Origin: Martinezella tropici
GTDB taxonomy: Bacteria; Pseudomonadota; Alphaproteobacteria; Rhizobiales; Rhizobiaceae
DNA length: 64,000 bases
Reading direction: 5' to 3'
Assembly (NCBI GenBank): GCA_000799755.1
Contig: JUHI01000006.1
Coordinates: forward strand, 1-64,000
In this document: piece after piece, positions 26,402 to 35,305 of the stretch
Layout: each line of letters opens with the position of its first letter
How positions within the stretch are numbered: position 1 is the stretch's first letter
The notes under the pieces: generated by a model
What the model was told of the DNA's origin: nothing
The model's database searches: none
The model's input: the letters and a program-made list of their open reading frames with translations, nothing else
Translations under genes and position numbers: made by a program

Positions 26402-27514
26402 CTAATTCATCTCGCTCACGTGATAGGTGGACTTGGCAAGCCATTCGGGATCAATTTCGACACCCCAACCGGGTTCGTCTGTAACGAAAGCCTTGCCGTC
26501 GACGATGTCATAGGGCGACTTGCGGAAAAGCCCGTACTGCCAGGGATAATAGTCAGCCCCTTCGATCGAGAATTCCAGGTATTTGCCGCCGTTCGGAATC
26601 GCCCGCAGCAGGTGCATGGTAAACAGCGTCACCATCGACCAATTGGCGGCATGCGGCGTAACCGGCAACCCGGCGTCTGCCGCCATGCGCACCACGCGCA
26701 TCGTACGGTTGATACCGCCGAGATAGCAGATATCGGGCTGTACGATGTCGACCGCGCGCATATCGATCATGCGCTTCCAGACTTGCAGATCGCAATCTTG
26801 TTCGCCGCCAGTCACGTCGATGGAAAGCGCGTCGGTCACTTCCTTCGTCTGCTCCAGCAGCCAGTATGGACACGGTTCCTCGAAATGGGCGAGGCCGTTA
26901 TCCTCCATGATGCGGCCAACCTCGATGGCGCGGGCCGGCGAATAACAGGAATTGCCGTCGGCCAGCAGATCGACGCCCGGGGCGCCGAGCGCCTTGGCGA
27001 TCGTTGGAATGATTTCCTCGGTACGGTTTGGCCACTCGTCCTGATCACGTCCGCATTCGGCACCGACCCGGAACTTGAAGGCGCTGAAGCCGTACTGGTC
27101 GCGCAGCCGCATGAAGCGCTCGGCTTCCTGAGCAGGGGTGATGTCACGCTTCATCGACGAGGCATAGGCGCGCAGCGGGCCGGCCGAACCGCCGAGCAGA
27201 GCCGCGACCGGCTTGCCGGCGACCCTGCCGCGCATATCCCAGATCGCCGTGTCCAATCCGCACATCGCGCGGCAGAGGTAGGAACCGGGAAACTTGTGTT
27301 CGCGCTCGGCGATGCGATCAAGATGGTCGTCAAGGTCGGAGATCTCCGCTCCGAGCGTCCAGGGCGCCACCTGCCGGTGCAGCACCTGCGCCGTGATGTC
27401 GGAGTGGTAGGTCGAAACCTGTCCCCAGCCCTGCGCTCCGGTCTCGTCGGTCACGCGGACGAAGCCGACGAATTCGTTGCAGAAGGTCTCGATGCGTTTG
27501 ATCTTCATAGCCAT
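26402..27514 (-). CDS. Enolase-superfamily enzyme (mandelate racemase/muconate lactonising group)
   Basis: The 370-residue protein has the barrel-type catalytic parts of the mandelate racemase group: a KxR-type base region (FKFRVG), metal ligands in LLADGN, HFEEPC and TGGEQD, and a His in TPHAANW. These enzymes remove a proton next to a carboxylate, leading to racemisation, dehydration or lactone opening. The precise reaction cannot be told. It is first in an operon with the aldehyde dehydrogenase and diverges from the MocR-type regulator gene. ATG 27514 is used; ATG 27508 is an alternative. Confidence 0.88.
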   Translation of the reverse strand: MAMKIKRIETFCNEFVGFVRVTDETGAQGWGQVSTYHSDITAQVLHRQVAPWTLGAEISDLDDHLDRIAEREHKFPGSYLCRAMCGLDTAIWDMRGRVAGKPVAALLGGSAGPLRAYASSMKRDITPAQEAERFMRLRDQYGFSAFKFRVGAECGRDQDEWPNRTEEIIPTIAKALGAPGVDLLADGNSCYSPARAIEVGRIMEDNGLAHFEEPCPYWLLEQTKEVTDALSIDVTGGEQDCDLQVWKRMIDMRAVDIVQPDICYLGGINRTMRVVRMAADAGLPVTPHAANWSMVTLFTMHLLRAIPNGGKYLEFSIEGADYYPWQYGLFRKSPYDIVDGKAFVTDEPGWGVEIDPEWLAKSTYHVSEMN

Positions 27515-27627
27515 TCACTCGGGTTGCAAAGCATGCGTGATTGTCTTCAGTATATCGGATGTCGCATTGACGCTGGCGCCGGGCATCGCGAATTGGTACG
27601 ATACTCATGAGAAATTCGGCTCGGCAT

Positions 27628-27663
27628 AAGGTCCACTTTGGATAAAATAGCGGGCCAGTTTCG
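27628..27663. promoter_or_regulatory. Candidate MocR-type operator between the enolase and MocR genes
   Basis: AAGGTCCACTTT (27628-27639) and GGGCCAGTTTCG (27652-27663) are both 12-base exact matches to the importer promoter region at 24852-24881. Here the two are in opposite relative orientation. The gap also has TTGGTACG at 27593-27600, a sequence type often seen in MocR sites. Confidence 0.5.
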
Positions 27664-27689
27664 TCGGGTGGAGTGAGGCTCAAAAACAT

Positions 27690-29192
27690 ATGGTGAAGTA
27701 TCCGGGAGGCGCGCTGCTGCCGACGCTCCAATTTGATCGCAGCTCGAAGACACCGATCAGCGTGCAACTTGGTTGCGCATTGCGGGAAATGATCCTCTCA
27801 GGGGAACTGAAACCCGGTCAGCGCCTACCCTCGAGCCGAACCCTTGCAAACGACCAGCGCATTTCGCGCACGACCGCCATCAGCGTCTACGAACAATTGA
27901 CCGCCGAGGGATTGATCCGCTCCAGCATAGGCGCCGGCGCCTTCGTGGCGGACGCTTTGCACGACGGTCAACCCGCGCCATCCATTTCGAATGGCGACGG
28001 CGACAACCGTCGACCGCCCCGTCTCGCGCATCTAAGCTCTGAAGCGTCCGAGCACTATTTCCCGCGCATTTCGCATCCGGAGAGCCCCCGTCCCTTCATC
28101 ACGGGCATGGCAGCCTTCGACGAATTTCCAATGGCACTCTGGTCCAGTCTTGCCGCTCGTTACTGGCGCCAACCGAGAGGTCTCGTACTTGGCTATCCGC
28201 CAGCCGAAGGCGCGATGGAACTCCGGCGCGCAGTCGCGACCCACCTGCGCGCCAATCGCGGTATCGTGTGCCATCCCGAACAGGTCTTCATCTTCAATGG
28301 TGCGCAGGATGCCTTCAATCGCATCGGCAACATGCTGCTCGATCCGGGCGACACGGTCTGGATCGAAAATCCCGGCGCCATCGGGGCGCGCAACAGCCTG
28401 ATTTCATCGGGCGCCAAGCTCGTGCCGCTGCCTATCGACGAGGAAGGAATCGATGTTGCGGAGGGGCTGCGGATCGCGCCCGACTTCCGTCTCGCCTTCG
28501 TCACGCCCGCGCACCAGCATCCGCTTGGCGTGACGATGAGCCTGACACGCCGTTTCGAGCTTCTTCGCGCAGCCGAGCGGGCCGGCGCCTGGATCATCGA
28601 GGATGATTATGTCGGCGAGTTCCACTATTCCGGTCATCCGCCGCCGACCCTCAAAAGCGTCGATACCTCCGGCCGTGTCATCTATGTCGGCAGCTTTTCC
28701 AAGTCGTTGTTTGCTGCCCTGCGCTTAGGCTACGTCTTGGCGCCGCCCGAGCTTGTCGACGTGTTCTATCGCGTCGCCGGCGCGACCCTGCAGGGAGCGC
28801 CGGCAAGCCTGCAATCGATCGTCGCAAGCTTTATCGAGCATGGGCATTTCGCAAGCCATATTCGTCGCATGCGCCAGATCTATGCCGAGCGTGCCAAGAC
28901 GCTTGTCGACGAAGCGTCGAAGCATCTGGGCGGCCTGATGGAGGTAGCTTCCAGCGAGACAGGCTTCCACACGATCGGCCAGCTTGCCCCCGGTTTCAAC
29001 GAAGGCGAGCTGGCGCAACGGGCGGCGGAACGCGGCATCCTCATCTCGCCGGTCTCCCGCTTCGCTATTACTCCGGTCAAGCAGAAGGGCGTCGTGCTCG
29101 GCTTCAGCGCAATACCGCCGCGTACCATAGCCACCGGCGTCCAGGCGCTCGCAGCGCTCATGAAGCAGATGCGGGCCGAGCGCGGCAACTGA
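27690..29192 (+). CDS. MocR/GabR-type regulator (GntR winged helix fused to aminotransferase domain)
   Basis: The 500-residue protein has a GntR-type winged helix at about 15-85 ([20 protein letters not shown]) and a class I aminotransferase-like domain from about 125. The pyridoxal-phosphate Lys is K338 in [14 protein letters not shown]. Proteins of this type sense amines or amino acids through the cofactor and bind direct repeats in DNA. It diverges from the enolase/aldehyde dehydrogenase operon. Shared 12-mers suggest it also controls the PotD-like importer operon. Confidence 0.92.
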   Translation: MVKYPGGALLPTLQFDRSSKTPISVQLGCALREMILSGELKPGQRLPSSRTLANDQRISRTTAISVYEQLTAEGLIRSSIGAGAFVADALHDGQPAPSISNGDGDNRRPPRLAHLSSEASEHYFPRISHPESPRPFITGMAAFDEFPMALWSSLAARYWRQPRGLVLGYPPAEGAMELRRAVATHLRANRGIVCHPEQVFIFNGAQDAFNRIGNMLLDPGDTVWIENPGAIGARNSLISSGAKLVPLPIDEEGIDVAEGLRIAPDFRLAFVTPAHQHPLGVTMSLTRRFELLRAAERAGAWIIEDDYVGEFHYSGHPPPTLKSVDTSGRVIYVGSFSKSLFAALRLGYVLAPPELVDVFYRVAGATLQGAPASLQSIVASFIEHGHFASHIRRMRQIYAERAKTLVDEASKHLGGLMEVASSETGFHTIGQLAPGFNEGELAQRAAERGILISPVSRFAITPVKQKGVVLGFSAIPPRTIATGVQALAALMKQMRAERGN

Positions 29193-29194
29193 GT

Positions 29195-29220
29195 TGCCGC
29201 CGACCCATTCCAGGGCGGCA
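29195..29220. terminator. Stem-loop between convergent genes
   Basis: TGCCGCC (29195-29201) pairs with GGCGGCA (29214-29220) in the 33-base gap between the MocR-type stop and the end of the GMC oxidoreductase gene. It probably serves both transcripts; there is no T-run. Confidence 0.4.
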
Positions 29221-29225
29221 GCCGC

Positions 29226-30842
29226 TCAGGCGGCGTCGGCAAGCACCAGATCTGCCCCCTTCTCTGCAACCATGATGGTCGGCGCATTGATGTTGCCGGA
29301 GGTGATCCGCGGGAAGATCGAGGCATCGATGACCCGCAGGCCATCGAGCCCATGCACCCGCAACCGCGCGTCGACGACGGAGTATACCGGATCGGGTCCC
29401 ATGGCGCAGGTCCCGCAGGGATGAAAGACCGAACCGCTGCGCGCCCGGATATCGGCCGCCAACTCCTCGTCGCTGACCAGATCCGGTCCAGGTTTCATTT
29501 CCTCCTTGATGATCTCGCGCAAGGGGGCAGCCTTGGAGAGACGCCTGAGAAAATGCGCGGCTTCGACCAGTTCGGCGACGTCAGTGTCGGTGGAGAGATA
29601 GTTCGGGTGGATTTCGGGTGCGGCGAACGGATCGTTGGATCGGATGCCTAACCAGCCGCGGCTCGTCGGATGGCAATTGGAAACGCCGACGAGGAAGCCA
29701 GGAAAGACGTCCGGGCTCAAGAGCGCACGCTTTCCGGGTTGGGCGCGCGTGTAGCTCACCGGCGAGAAATAGAGCTGGATGTTGGGATGCGCCCGCTCCG
29801 GGTTCGAGCGGATGAAGCCGCCGCCCTGATTGACGCTGAGCGACAATGGCCCGCTGCGGGTCAGCACATACTGCAGGCCGACCGCAAACCGCCCCCACCA
29901 TGGCCGCAGCACGTTGTTGAGCGTGGGCTTCGTGGATTTGTAGAGGTGGTCGAACCCGAGATGATCCTGCAAGTTGCGTCCCACCTGTGGCGCGGCATGC
30001 ACGACCTCGATGCCCAGACGCTTCAGATGATCCGGATCCCCAACGCCAGAATGTTGCAGGATCTGTGGCGAGTTTACGGCCCCCGCCGACAGGATAACCT
30101 CCCGGCGCGCCTTCAGCCGCTTGATCTCGCCGCCCTGCCGATATTCGGCGCCGACGGCACGCTTCCCCTCAAACAACAGCCGAGTAACCCGTGCTTCCTT
30201 TATCACCTTCAGATTTTGCCGGCCACGCGCCGGGTTCAGATAGGCGGTCGCCGTAGAGCAGCGAAAGCCGTTACGCGTGGTGATCTGGTAGATGCCGATC
30301 CCTTCCTGGGTGCGACCGTTGAAGTCGGGATTGTGCGTCAACCCCACCTCGACGCCGGCCGCGATATAGTTCTTGCAAAGCGGATGAACGACGCTCTCGA
30401 TATTGGTGACGGTCAGAGGTCCACCACGACCGCGCCATTCATCGGCGCCGGCTAGGTTGTTCTCCATTCTCCTGTAAACCGGCAGGACGTCGTCATAGCC
30501 CCAGCCAGCGTTACCAAGCGCTTTCCAGCCATCGAAATCCGCGGCCTGGCCACGAATGAACACCATGGCATTGATCGAACTCGACCCGCCAATGACTTTC
30601 CCGCGCGGCCAATAGCTCTGGCGGTTGTTGATACCGGGCTCGGGCTCGGTCATGTATTTCCAGTTGAGATGGTCGTGATAGAAGGTCTTGCCGTAACCGA
30701 TCGGCATCCGCACCCAAAAATTCAGCTCGCTGCCACCGGCTTCAAGCAAGGCAACGCTGTATTTACCGCCTTCCGATAGCCGACTTGCGAGCACGCATCC
30801 CGCCGACCCTGCGCCGACAATCAGATAATCAAACTCGTCCAT
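29226..30842 (-). CDS. GMC-family FAD oxidoreductase (choline-dehydrogenase-like)
   Basis: The start is ATG 30842 ([10 protein letters not shown]), giving 538 residues. Upstream codons in the frame do not belong to the fold. It has the dinucleotide motif [14 protein letters not shown], the GMC signature [15 protein letters not shown] and a C-terminal GTCAMG...VIDASIFP region with the catalytic His near [12 protein letters not shown] enzymes oxidise alcohols to aldehydes with FAD. It may supply an aldehyde or alcohol step to the adjacent amine/enolase pathway, or be independent. Confidence 0.9.
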   Translation of the reverse strand: MDEFDYLIVGAGSAGCVLASRLSEGGKYSVALLEAGGSELNFWVRMPIGYGKTFYHDHLNWKYMTEPEPGINNRQSYWPRGKVIGGSSSINAMVFIRGQAADFDGWKALGNAGWGYDDVLPVYRRMENNLAGADEWRGRGGPLTVTNIESVVHPLCKNYIAAGVEVGLTHNPDFNGRTQEGIGIYQITTRNGFRCSTATAYLNPARGRQNLKVIKEARVTRLLFEGKRAVGAEYRQGGEIKRLKARREVILSAGAVNSPQILQHSGVGDPDHLKRLGIEVVHAAPQVGRNLQDHLGFDHLYKSTKPTLNNVLRPWWGRFAVGLQYVLTRSGPLSLSVNQGGGFIRSNPERAHPNIQLYFSPVSYTRAQPGKRALLSPDVFPGFLVGVSNCHPTSRGWLGIRSNDPFAAPEIHPNYLSTDTDVAELVEAAHFLRRLSKAAPLREIIKEEMKPGPDLVSDEELAADIRARSGSVFHPCGTCAMGPDPVYSVVDARLRVHGLDGLRVIDASIFPRITSGNINAPTIMVAEKGADLVLADAA

Positions 30843-30924
30843 TTCCGAACGCCTCTCCCCTTCACTGGTTGTCGAAATGCTATCAGCGAGCGGCATGGCC
30901 ATCAGCATCCATTTTCAACCGAAG

Positions 30925-30950
30925 AACGTACCAGTCTAACAAGACCAATG
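30925..30950 (-). promoter_or_regulatory. Possible MocR-type direct repeat upstream of the GMC gene
   Basis: On the minus strand TTGGTC (30943-30948) and CTGGTA (30929-30934) are spaced 14 bases in the gap upstream of the oxidoreductase gene. TGGTACG also occurs at 27594-27600 before the MocR gene. This is a weak similarity. Confidence 0.25.
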
Positions 30951-31055
30951 CCGATCGATATCGTTGAAAAATCGATTGTTCTGTCGACGTGAAATCCTGA
31001 TTCAGTCCTTTGGTGTTTGACGAAATCAACTAATCCTTTTTGCTCTCGAACGGTG

Positions 31056-32342
31056 CTAAGCCGATAGTGTCAAGGAATGGGCAAGCTGCATTGCAATCCT
31101 CTTTGCCGCCTGTGTCCGTCGCCATACCAGGTGGAACCGTACCTGCGGATTTCCCGGCAACCGGGCGACGCTGATTTCGCGCACGAACGAAGGCACGGTA
31201 TCCATGGGAAGTATCGATAAATAGCCATGATCGCTGACCAGTCGGATGATGATCGATAGCGCGTCGACCTCGACCAGCGACGAGATTCCGCCGTTCGCGC
31301 TGTTATCCATCAACGGCCCCAGCGCCTCGCTGATCTGTTGCCGCAATCCACTGCGCACGCTGGGGACAGCCACCAGATTATCGGAGAGCATGGACTCGAG
31401 CGAGACGGCTGCGGCCATGGTTTCGGACGGTGCGACCAGCACCAGTTCCGCGGCGAAAATCTCCAGACTTTCGAACTGCTTGTGACGGGTAGCAATATCG
31501 ATGAGCACGACATCGAAACGCCCGGACTTCAGCCCTTCCAGCAGATCTTCCGCAGTCGTGCTGCTGACAAGAAGATCCGGTCGAGCGTCATCAGCTCGCC
31601 ATTCCGCGACCAATCTTGCCAGTCGCGCGGCAAGGCGGCCTTCGTGACTGATCGGGATGATCGTACCGAGCTTGACTGTCCTGCTCTCTTGCGCAAACCG
31701 CATCTTGGCCGGCGCCGTCAGCTCCGCGATCAGGGCGACCAGGGCAAGCCCTGCCTCGTTCAAGGCCGCCCCTTGCGCCGTCGGGATGCAGCCTTCGCTC
31801 GCCCTTACCAGCAAGCGGCAGCCAAGCACTGTTTCCAGATGCAGCATTTGACGCGACAGGTTCGGCTGGCCGATCTCCAGCTCACGCGCCGCTCGCCGGA
31901 CACTGCCGACGCGGACGACATGGTTGAAATGGGAGAGAGCGCCGACGGAGATCGTGCTGCCGGCCGCCCAGATCAGCACTTCATTGCCACCGACGACAAT
32001 TTTCGGCTCTGCAATACAAGCAATGGCCCCAAGCCTCTCGACGAAGGTTGCCATTGAACGACCAAAGGTCTCGCCAGCCAATGTAAAGGACAGCGCCCCC
32101 TCGACACGCAGGGCCAATTTTAGCGCAAGCGTTGCCTCGAACCGCTCGAAGGCTGCAGCGACAGTCGAGACCGGACGCCCGAGCAAGCGGGCAGCGCCGC
32201 GAACGGATCCCTCCTGCATAACTGCAAGCGTCATGGCCAGGGTGGCGATATTCATCCGTTTCGCATCCCATAGCGATATCGGCGCTGCGATGTCGCCGCG
32301 CATCCAGTGTCCATATTTTAGCATATCGTCTGGATCGGACAT
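31056..32342 (-). CDS. LysR-type regulator with two winged-helix domains
   Basis: With ATG 32342 (an in-frame TTG lies at 32348) the protein has 428 residues, about 120 more than a normal LysR protein. The extra length is an N-terminal second LysR helix-turn-helix: residues about 32-86 (VMQEGSVRGAARLLGRPVST) resemble the canonical one at about 134-192 (VVRVGSVRRAARELEIGQPN). The effector domain follows from about 215. The first helix is more diverged (AFERFEATLALKL). It faces the ammonia-lyase/UbiD/UbiX operon with 54 bases between starts, so it very probably regulates that operon. Confidence 0.87.
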   Translation of the reverse strand: MSDPDDMLKYGHWMRGDIAAPISLWDAKRMNIATLAMTLAVMQEGSVRGAARLLGRPVSTVAAAFERFEATLALKLALRVEGALSFTLAGETFGRSMATFVERLGAIACIAEPKIVVGGNEVLIWAAGSTISVGALSHFNHVVRVGSVRRAARELEIGQPNLSRQMLHLETVLGCRLLVRASEGCIPTAQGAALNEAGLALVALIAELTAPAKMRFAQESRTVKLGTIIPISHEGRLAARLARLVAEWRADDARPDLLVSSTTAEDLLEGLKSGRFDVVLIDIATRHKQFESLEIFAAELVLVAPSETMAAAVSLESMLSDNLVAVPSVRSGLRQQISEALGPLMDNSANGGISSLVEVDALSIIIRLVSDHGYLSILPMDTVPSFVREISVARLPGNPQVRFHLVWRRTQAAKRIAMQLAHSLTLSA

Positions 32343-32352
32343 CCGCAATAAA

Positions 32353-32374
32353 GTTGCCCGAGAAGATCGGCAAC
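32353..32374. promoter_or_regulatory. Dyad between the LysR-type gene and the lyase operon
   Basis: GTTGCC (32353-32358) and GGCAAC (32369-32374) form an inverted repeat in the short divergent gap, just before the lyase ribosome site (GGAAG at about 32385). It is a candidate operator for the double-helix LysR protein. The spacing is not the textbook T-N11-A. Confidence 0.35.
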
Positions 32375-32396
32375 GGCGGAAAGGCGGAAGAGCAGA

Positions 32397-33911
32397 ATGC
32401 AGTTGAATGGGACGGCACCATCCACGGTCACTCTCGGCGACATGCCGCTGACATTACGGGAGGTCGAAGCGATCGCGAGACAGCGCGCAACCGTCGATCT
32501 CTCGCAACAGGGACGCGCGGCGGTCGCTTCGGCGCGGGCCGTTGTCGACAGGCTGGTCGAGAGCGGCACACCTGCCTACGGGATTACAACGGGAGTCGGC
32601 AGCCAGAAGGACTTCGGCATCAGCACGGAAGCCATTGCCCGCTACAACAATCTGATGATCACGGCTCATGCGACGCTTGCGCCTGGACGCGATGCGCCGC
32701 CGGAGGTCATCCGCGCCGCGCTTGCGATCCAGCTTTCGCTTTTTGCACGCGGGCGCTCCGGTGTCCGCCTCGAATTGGTCGAAAGCCTGCTTGCGCGGCT
32801 GCAGACCGACGATCTGCCAGGGGCGCGGCTTGGATCATCGGTCGGTGCATCGGATATCGTCGCAATGAGCCAGCTTGCAGCGCCGCTGATCGGCAATACG
32901 GCAATCGGCAACGGCGGCGGAGGTCCCTCGCCTGTCGGAAGCCTGGCCGCCAAGGAGGCCGTATCGCTGCTCAATTCCAATAGCCTGATGCTGGCCGAAG
33001 CGAGCCTTGCGATCATGGAGGCAAGAGCGCTTCTCGATGCGGCGACGGCCGCAGGCGCGATGTCGATGGAGGGCTTTCGTGGCAATGTTCAATCATGGAG
33101 CGCTCGTGTGGATGCCGCACGCGGACAAGCCGGTCAAACCCGCGTCGGCGTCGCTCTGCGCGCGTCGCTCGCCAACAGCCGGCTGTGGCAGAAAGGCGAG
33201 GCCCGCTTCCTGCAGGACCCCCTCAGTTTCCGCTGCATCCCGCAGATCCACGGCGCGGCCGAGGCGGCTTTCGATTTCGCATACGGCATCTTTGAAACCG
33301 AGCTGTCGGCGGCCTGCGACAATCCACTCATCGACGCCGCGTCCGGCGATTTCATCTCCCATGGCAACATGGAAACGACAGCCTGCGCGCTTGCCATGGA
33401 CACGTTGCGTCAGGCGCTCGCCAAGGTGATCGAGGCATCCGGCCAGCGCATCCACAAGATACAGTGGCCGGGGTTCACCGGATTGCCGACCAGCCTTGCC
33501 GTCGAACCGGGCGCGATCGGCGGCGTCCAGTTCCTCAATTTAGGCCACATCGCCGGCGCGAATGTCGGCGCAGTCCGTCAGGCGGCCCATCCCGCAATGC
33601 TGAACTATTCCGGCCAACTCGACGATGGCGTCGAGGATGTCGCCGGCAATGCGCCGCAATCCGTTGCGGAAACGGTGCGAATGCTGGTGCCCGCCTGGAA
33701 TGTGGTGGCCATCGAGATGGCCTGCGCGGTCTGGGCGATCCATCGGCGCGCGCTGCCGATCCAAACGCTCGGTGACGGCGTGCGGCCGCTGGTCGAGCAG
33801 CTCCTGCCCATGCTTCCGATCGGGACCGAGGGCCAGCGGGTCTTCGATCTGGCTCCGATCGTCAATGTGGTGAAATCCGCCTTCGGCATCAGCCGATCGG
33901 TATTCGACTAG
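32397..33911 (+). CDS. Histidine/aromatic amino acid ammonia-lyase homologue with altered MIO triad
   Basis: The 504-residue protein has the whole ammonia-lyase frame: catalytic Tyr in Y61-GITTGVG, N in LLNSNSLMLAE, QDPLSFRCIPQIHG and SAACDNPLID. The MIO electrophile is normally made from Ala-Ser-Gly in GSVGASGDLAP. Here the stretch reads SVGASDIVAMSQ, so the third residue is Asp153 after A151-S152, or the Gly has been deleted. The gene is followed after three bases by a UbiD-type decarboxylase gene. A normal substrate would give an acrylate such as cinnamate, coumarate or urocanate. With this triad the activity could be changed. No other hut genes are present. Confidence 0.85.
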   Translation: MQLNGTAPSTVTLGDMPLTLREVEAIARQRATVDLSQQGRAAVASARAVVDRLVESGTPAYGITTGVGSQKDFGISTEAIARYNNLMITAHATLAPGRDAPPEVIRAALAIQLSLFARGRSGVRLELVESLLARLQTDDLPGARLGSSVGASDIVAMSQLAAPLIGNTAIGNGGGGPSPVGSLAAKEAVSLLNSNSLMLAEASLAIMEARALLDAATAAGAMSMEGFRGNVQSWSARVDAARGQAGQTRVGVALRASLANSRLWQKGEARFLQDPLSFRCIPQIHGAAEAAFDFAYGIFETELSAACDNPLIDAASGDFISHGNMETTACALAMDTLRQALAKVIEASGQRIHKIQWPGFTGLPTSLAVEPGAIGGVQFLNLGHIAGANVGAVRQAAHPAMLNYSGQLDDGVEDVAGNAPQSVAETVRMLVPAWNVVAIEMACAVWAIHRRALPIQTLGDGVRPLVEQLLPMLPIGTEGQRVFDLAPIVNVVKSAFGISRSVFD

Positions 33912-33914
33912 GAG

Positions 33915-35294
33915 ATGACAGTGTCCAACCCTTCATCCGATCAGAGCTTCCGCACCGCCCTGCAATATCTGGAGACATCTGGCCAGTTGCACCGGATCGA
34001 ACGACCCGTCGACGCCCGCTTCGAAATCGGCGCCGTGCTGGCATTGCGGGATCGCGGCCCGGCCCAATTGTTTTCCAATGTCATTGGCCACACTTTGCCG
34101 GTGGTCGGCAACATCATGAACTCCCGGGAAAGGGTCGCGGGGCTTCTCGGCGTCGAAAAGGCGGATCTCCAAAAGATGATTCTGAAGGCGCTTGCCTCGC
34201 CTATCTCCCCGGTGATGGTTGAAAATGCTCCCTTGCACGAAGTCGTGCATAAGGACCCCATCGATCTCGCCCGCCTTTTGCCCGTTCCGACCTGGTTCGA
34301 GCACGAAAGCGGGGCCTATATCACCGCCGGCGTTATCGTCGCCAAAGATCCGGAAACCGGTCACCGCAATGTTTCCATCGCGCGGCTTCGGCTCGACGGT
34401 GGCGGGCGCATCATGGTCGGGATCGCCAAGAACCACCATCTCAATCTTCTGGCGGAAAAAGCCCGGGAACTCGGGCAGAAACTGCCGATCGCCGTCGCCA
34501 TCGGCAATCATCCCGCCGTGCTGCTTGGTTCGCAAATGTACCTCGGCCTCGGCGATGATGAATATGATGTCGTTGGCGGTATGCTCGGTGAGCCGTTGCA
34601 ACTGACGCGCTGCCTTACGGTGCCTCTAGAAGTCCCGGCGGGAGCGGAAATCGTCCTCGAGGGAGAGATCGATGCCGGCGATCTGATCGAGGAAGGCTCA
34701 GTCTCGGAGTTCCACGGCTTTTACGTCAGCTATGGCCCGGGAACGGGCGGCAGGATCACCTGCGTCACCCACCGCCGCGATGCCGTCTATCAAGCGATCC
34801 TGCCGGGCTATGCTTCCGAACACTGCCTGCTTGGAGCTATTGCGATCGAGGCGGTCTGCTGCCAGGCGCTGAAGCGGGTCATCCCCGCGGTGCGCCGGGT
34901 TCTGGTGACGGACGGCGGCATGGGGCGACTGCATGCGATCATCGTCATGCATCGGCCACGCCTCGGCGAGGGCAAGCGGGCGATCATCCTGGCGATGGGG
35001 CAGATCAATCTTTTGAAACACGTTATCGTCGTCGAAGACGATATCGATCCGGAAGATCCCGCTCAGGTCGAATGGTCGATTGCCGCTCGGTTCCGGGGCG
35101 ACGAGGATCTGGTCGTCCTGCCGGGCATGAAGGCCGATCGCTGCGATCCCGTCCATGAAAATCTGACGATCACCAAGATCGGCATGGTTGCCTGCACCCG
35201 ACCTGGCGACGGCGAGCGCGGGACATTGTCGGAATTCTGCCGACCGCCCGAAGACGTGATGCGCCATGTGCGTGCGCATATTGAAGACTATTGA
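33915..35294 (+). CDS. UbiD-family prenyl-FMN-dependent decarboxylase
   Basis: The 459-residue enzyme has the UbiD/Fdc catalytic set: R157 in SIARLRLDG and two acids in E260-GSVS-E265, the same E-x4-E spacing as E277/E282 of fungal Fdc1. UbiD enzymes reversibly decarboxylate aromatic or alpha,beta-unsaturated acids using prenylated FMN. The gene lies between an ammonia-lyase homologue and UbiX, three bases after the lyase stop. The likely substrate is therefore the unsaturated acid made by the lyase, giving a vinyl compound. This is not the ubiquinone enzyme by context. Confidence 0.9.
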   Translation: MTVSNPSSDQSFRTALQYLETSGQLHRIERPVDARFEIGAVLALRDRGPAQLFSNVIGHTLPVVGNIMNSRERVAGLLGVEKADLQKMILKALASPISPVMVENAPLHEVVHKDPIDLARLLPVPTWFEHESGAYITAGVIVAKDPETGHRNVSIARLRLDGGGRIMVGIAKNHHLNLLAEKARELGQKLPIAVAIGNHPAVLLGSQMYLGLGDDEYDVVGGMLGEPLQLTRCLTVPLEVPAGAEIVLEGEIDAGDLIEEGSVSEFHGFYVSYGPGTGGRITCVTHRRDAVYQAILPGYASEHCLLGAIAIEAVCCQALKRVIPAVRRVLVTDGGMGRLHAIIVMHRPRLGEGKRAIILAMGQINLLKHVIVVEDDIDPEDPAQVEWSIAARFRGDEDLVVLPGMKADRCDPVHENLTITKIGMVACTRPGDGERGTLSEFCRPPEDVMRHVRAHIEDY

Positions 35295-35305
35295 GGACAG
35301 ATCAT

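Noticed and set aside
32397..33911. Calling the lyase HutH of a histidine utilisation pathway
   Set aside because: No hutU, hutI or hutG partner lies beside it, the MIO triad is altered and the neighbours are UbiD and UbiX.
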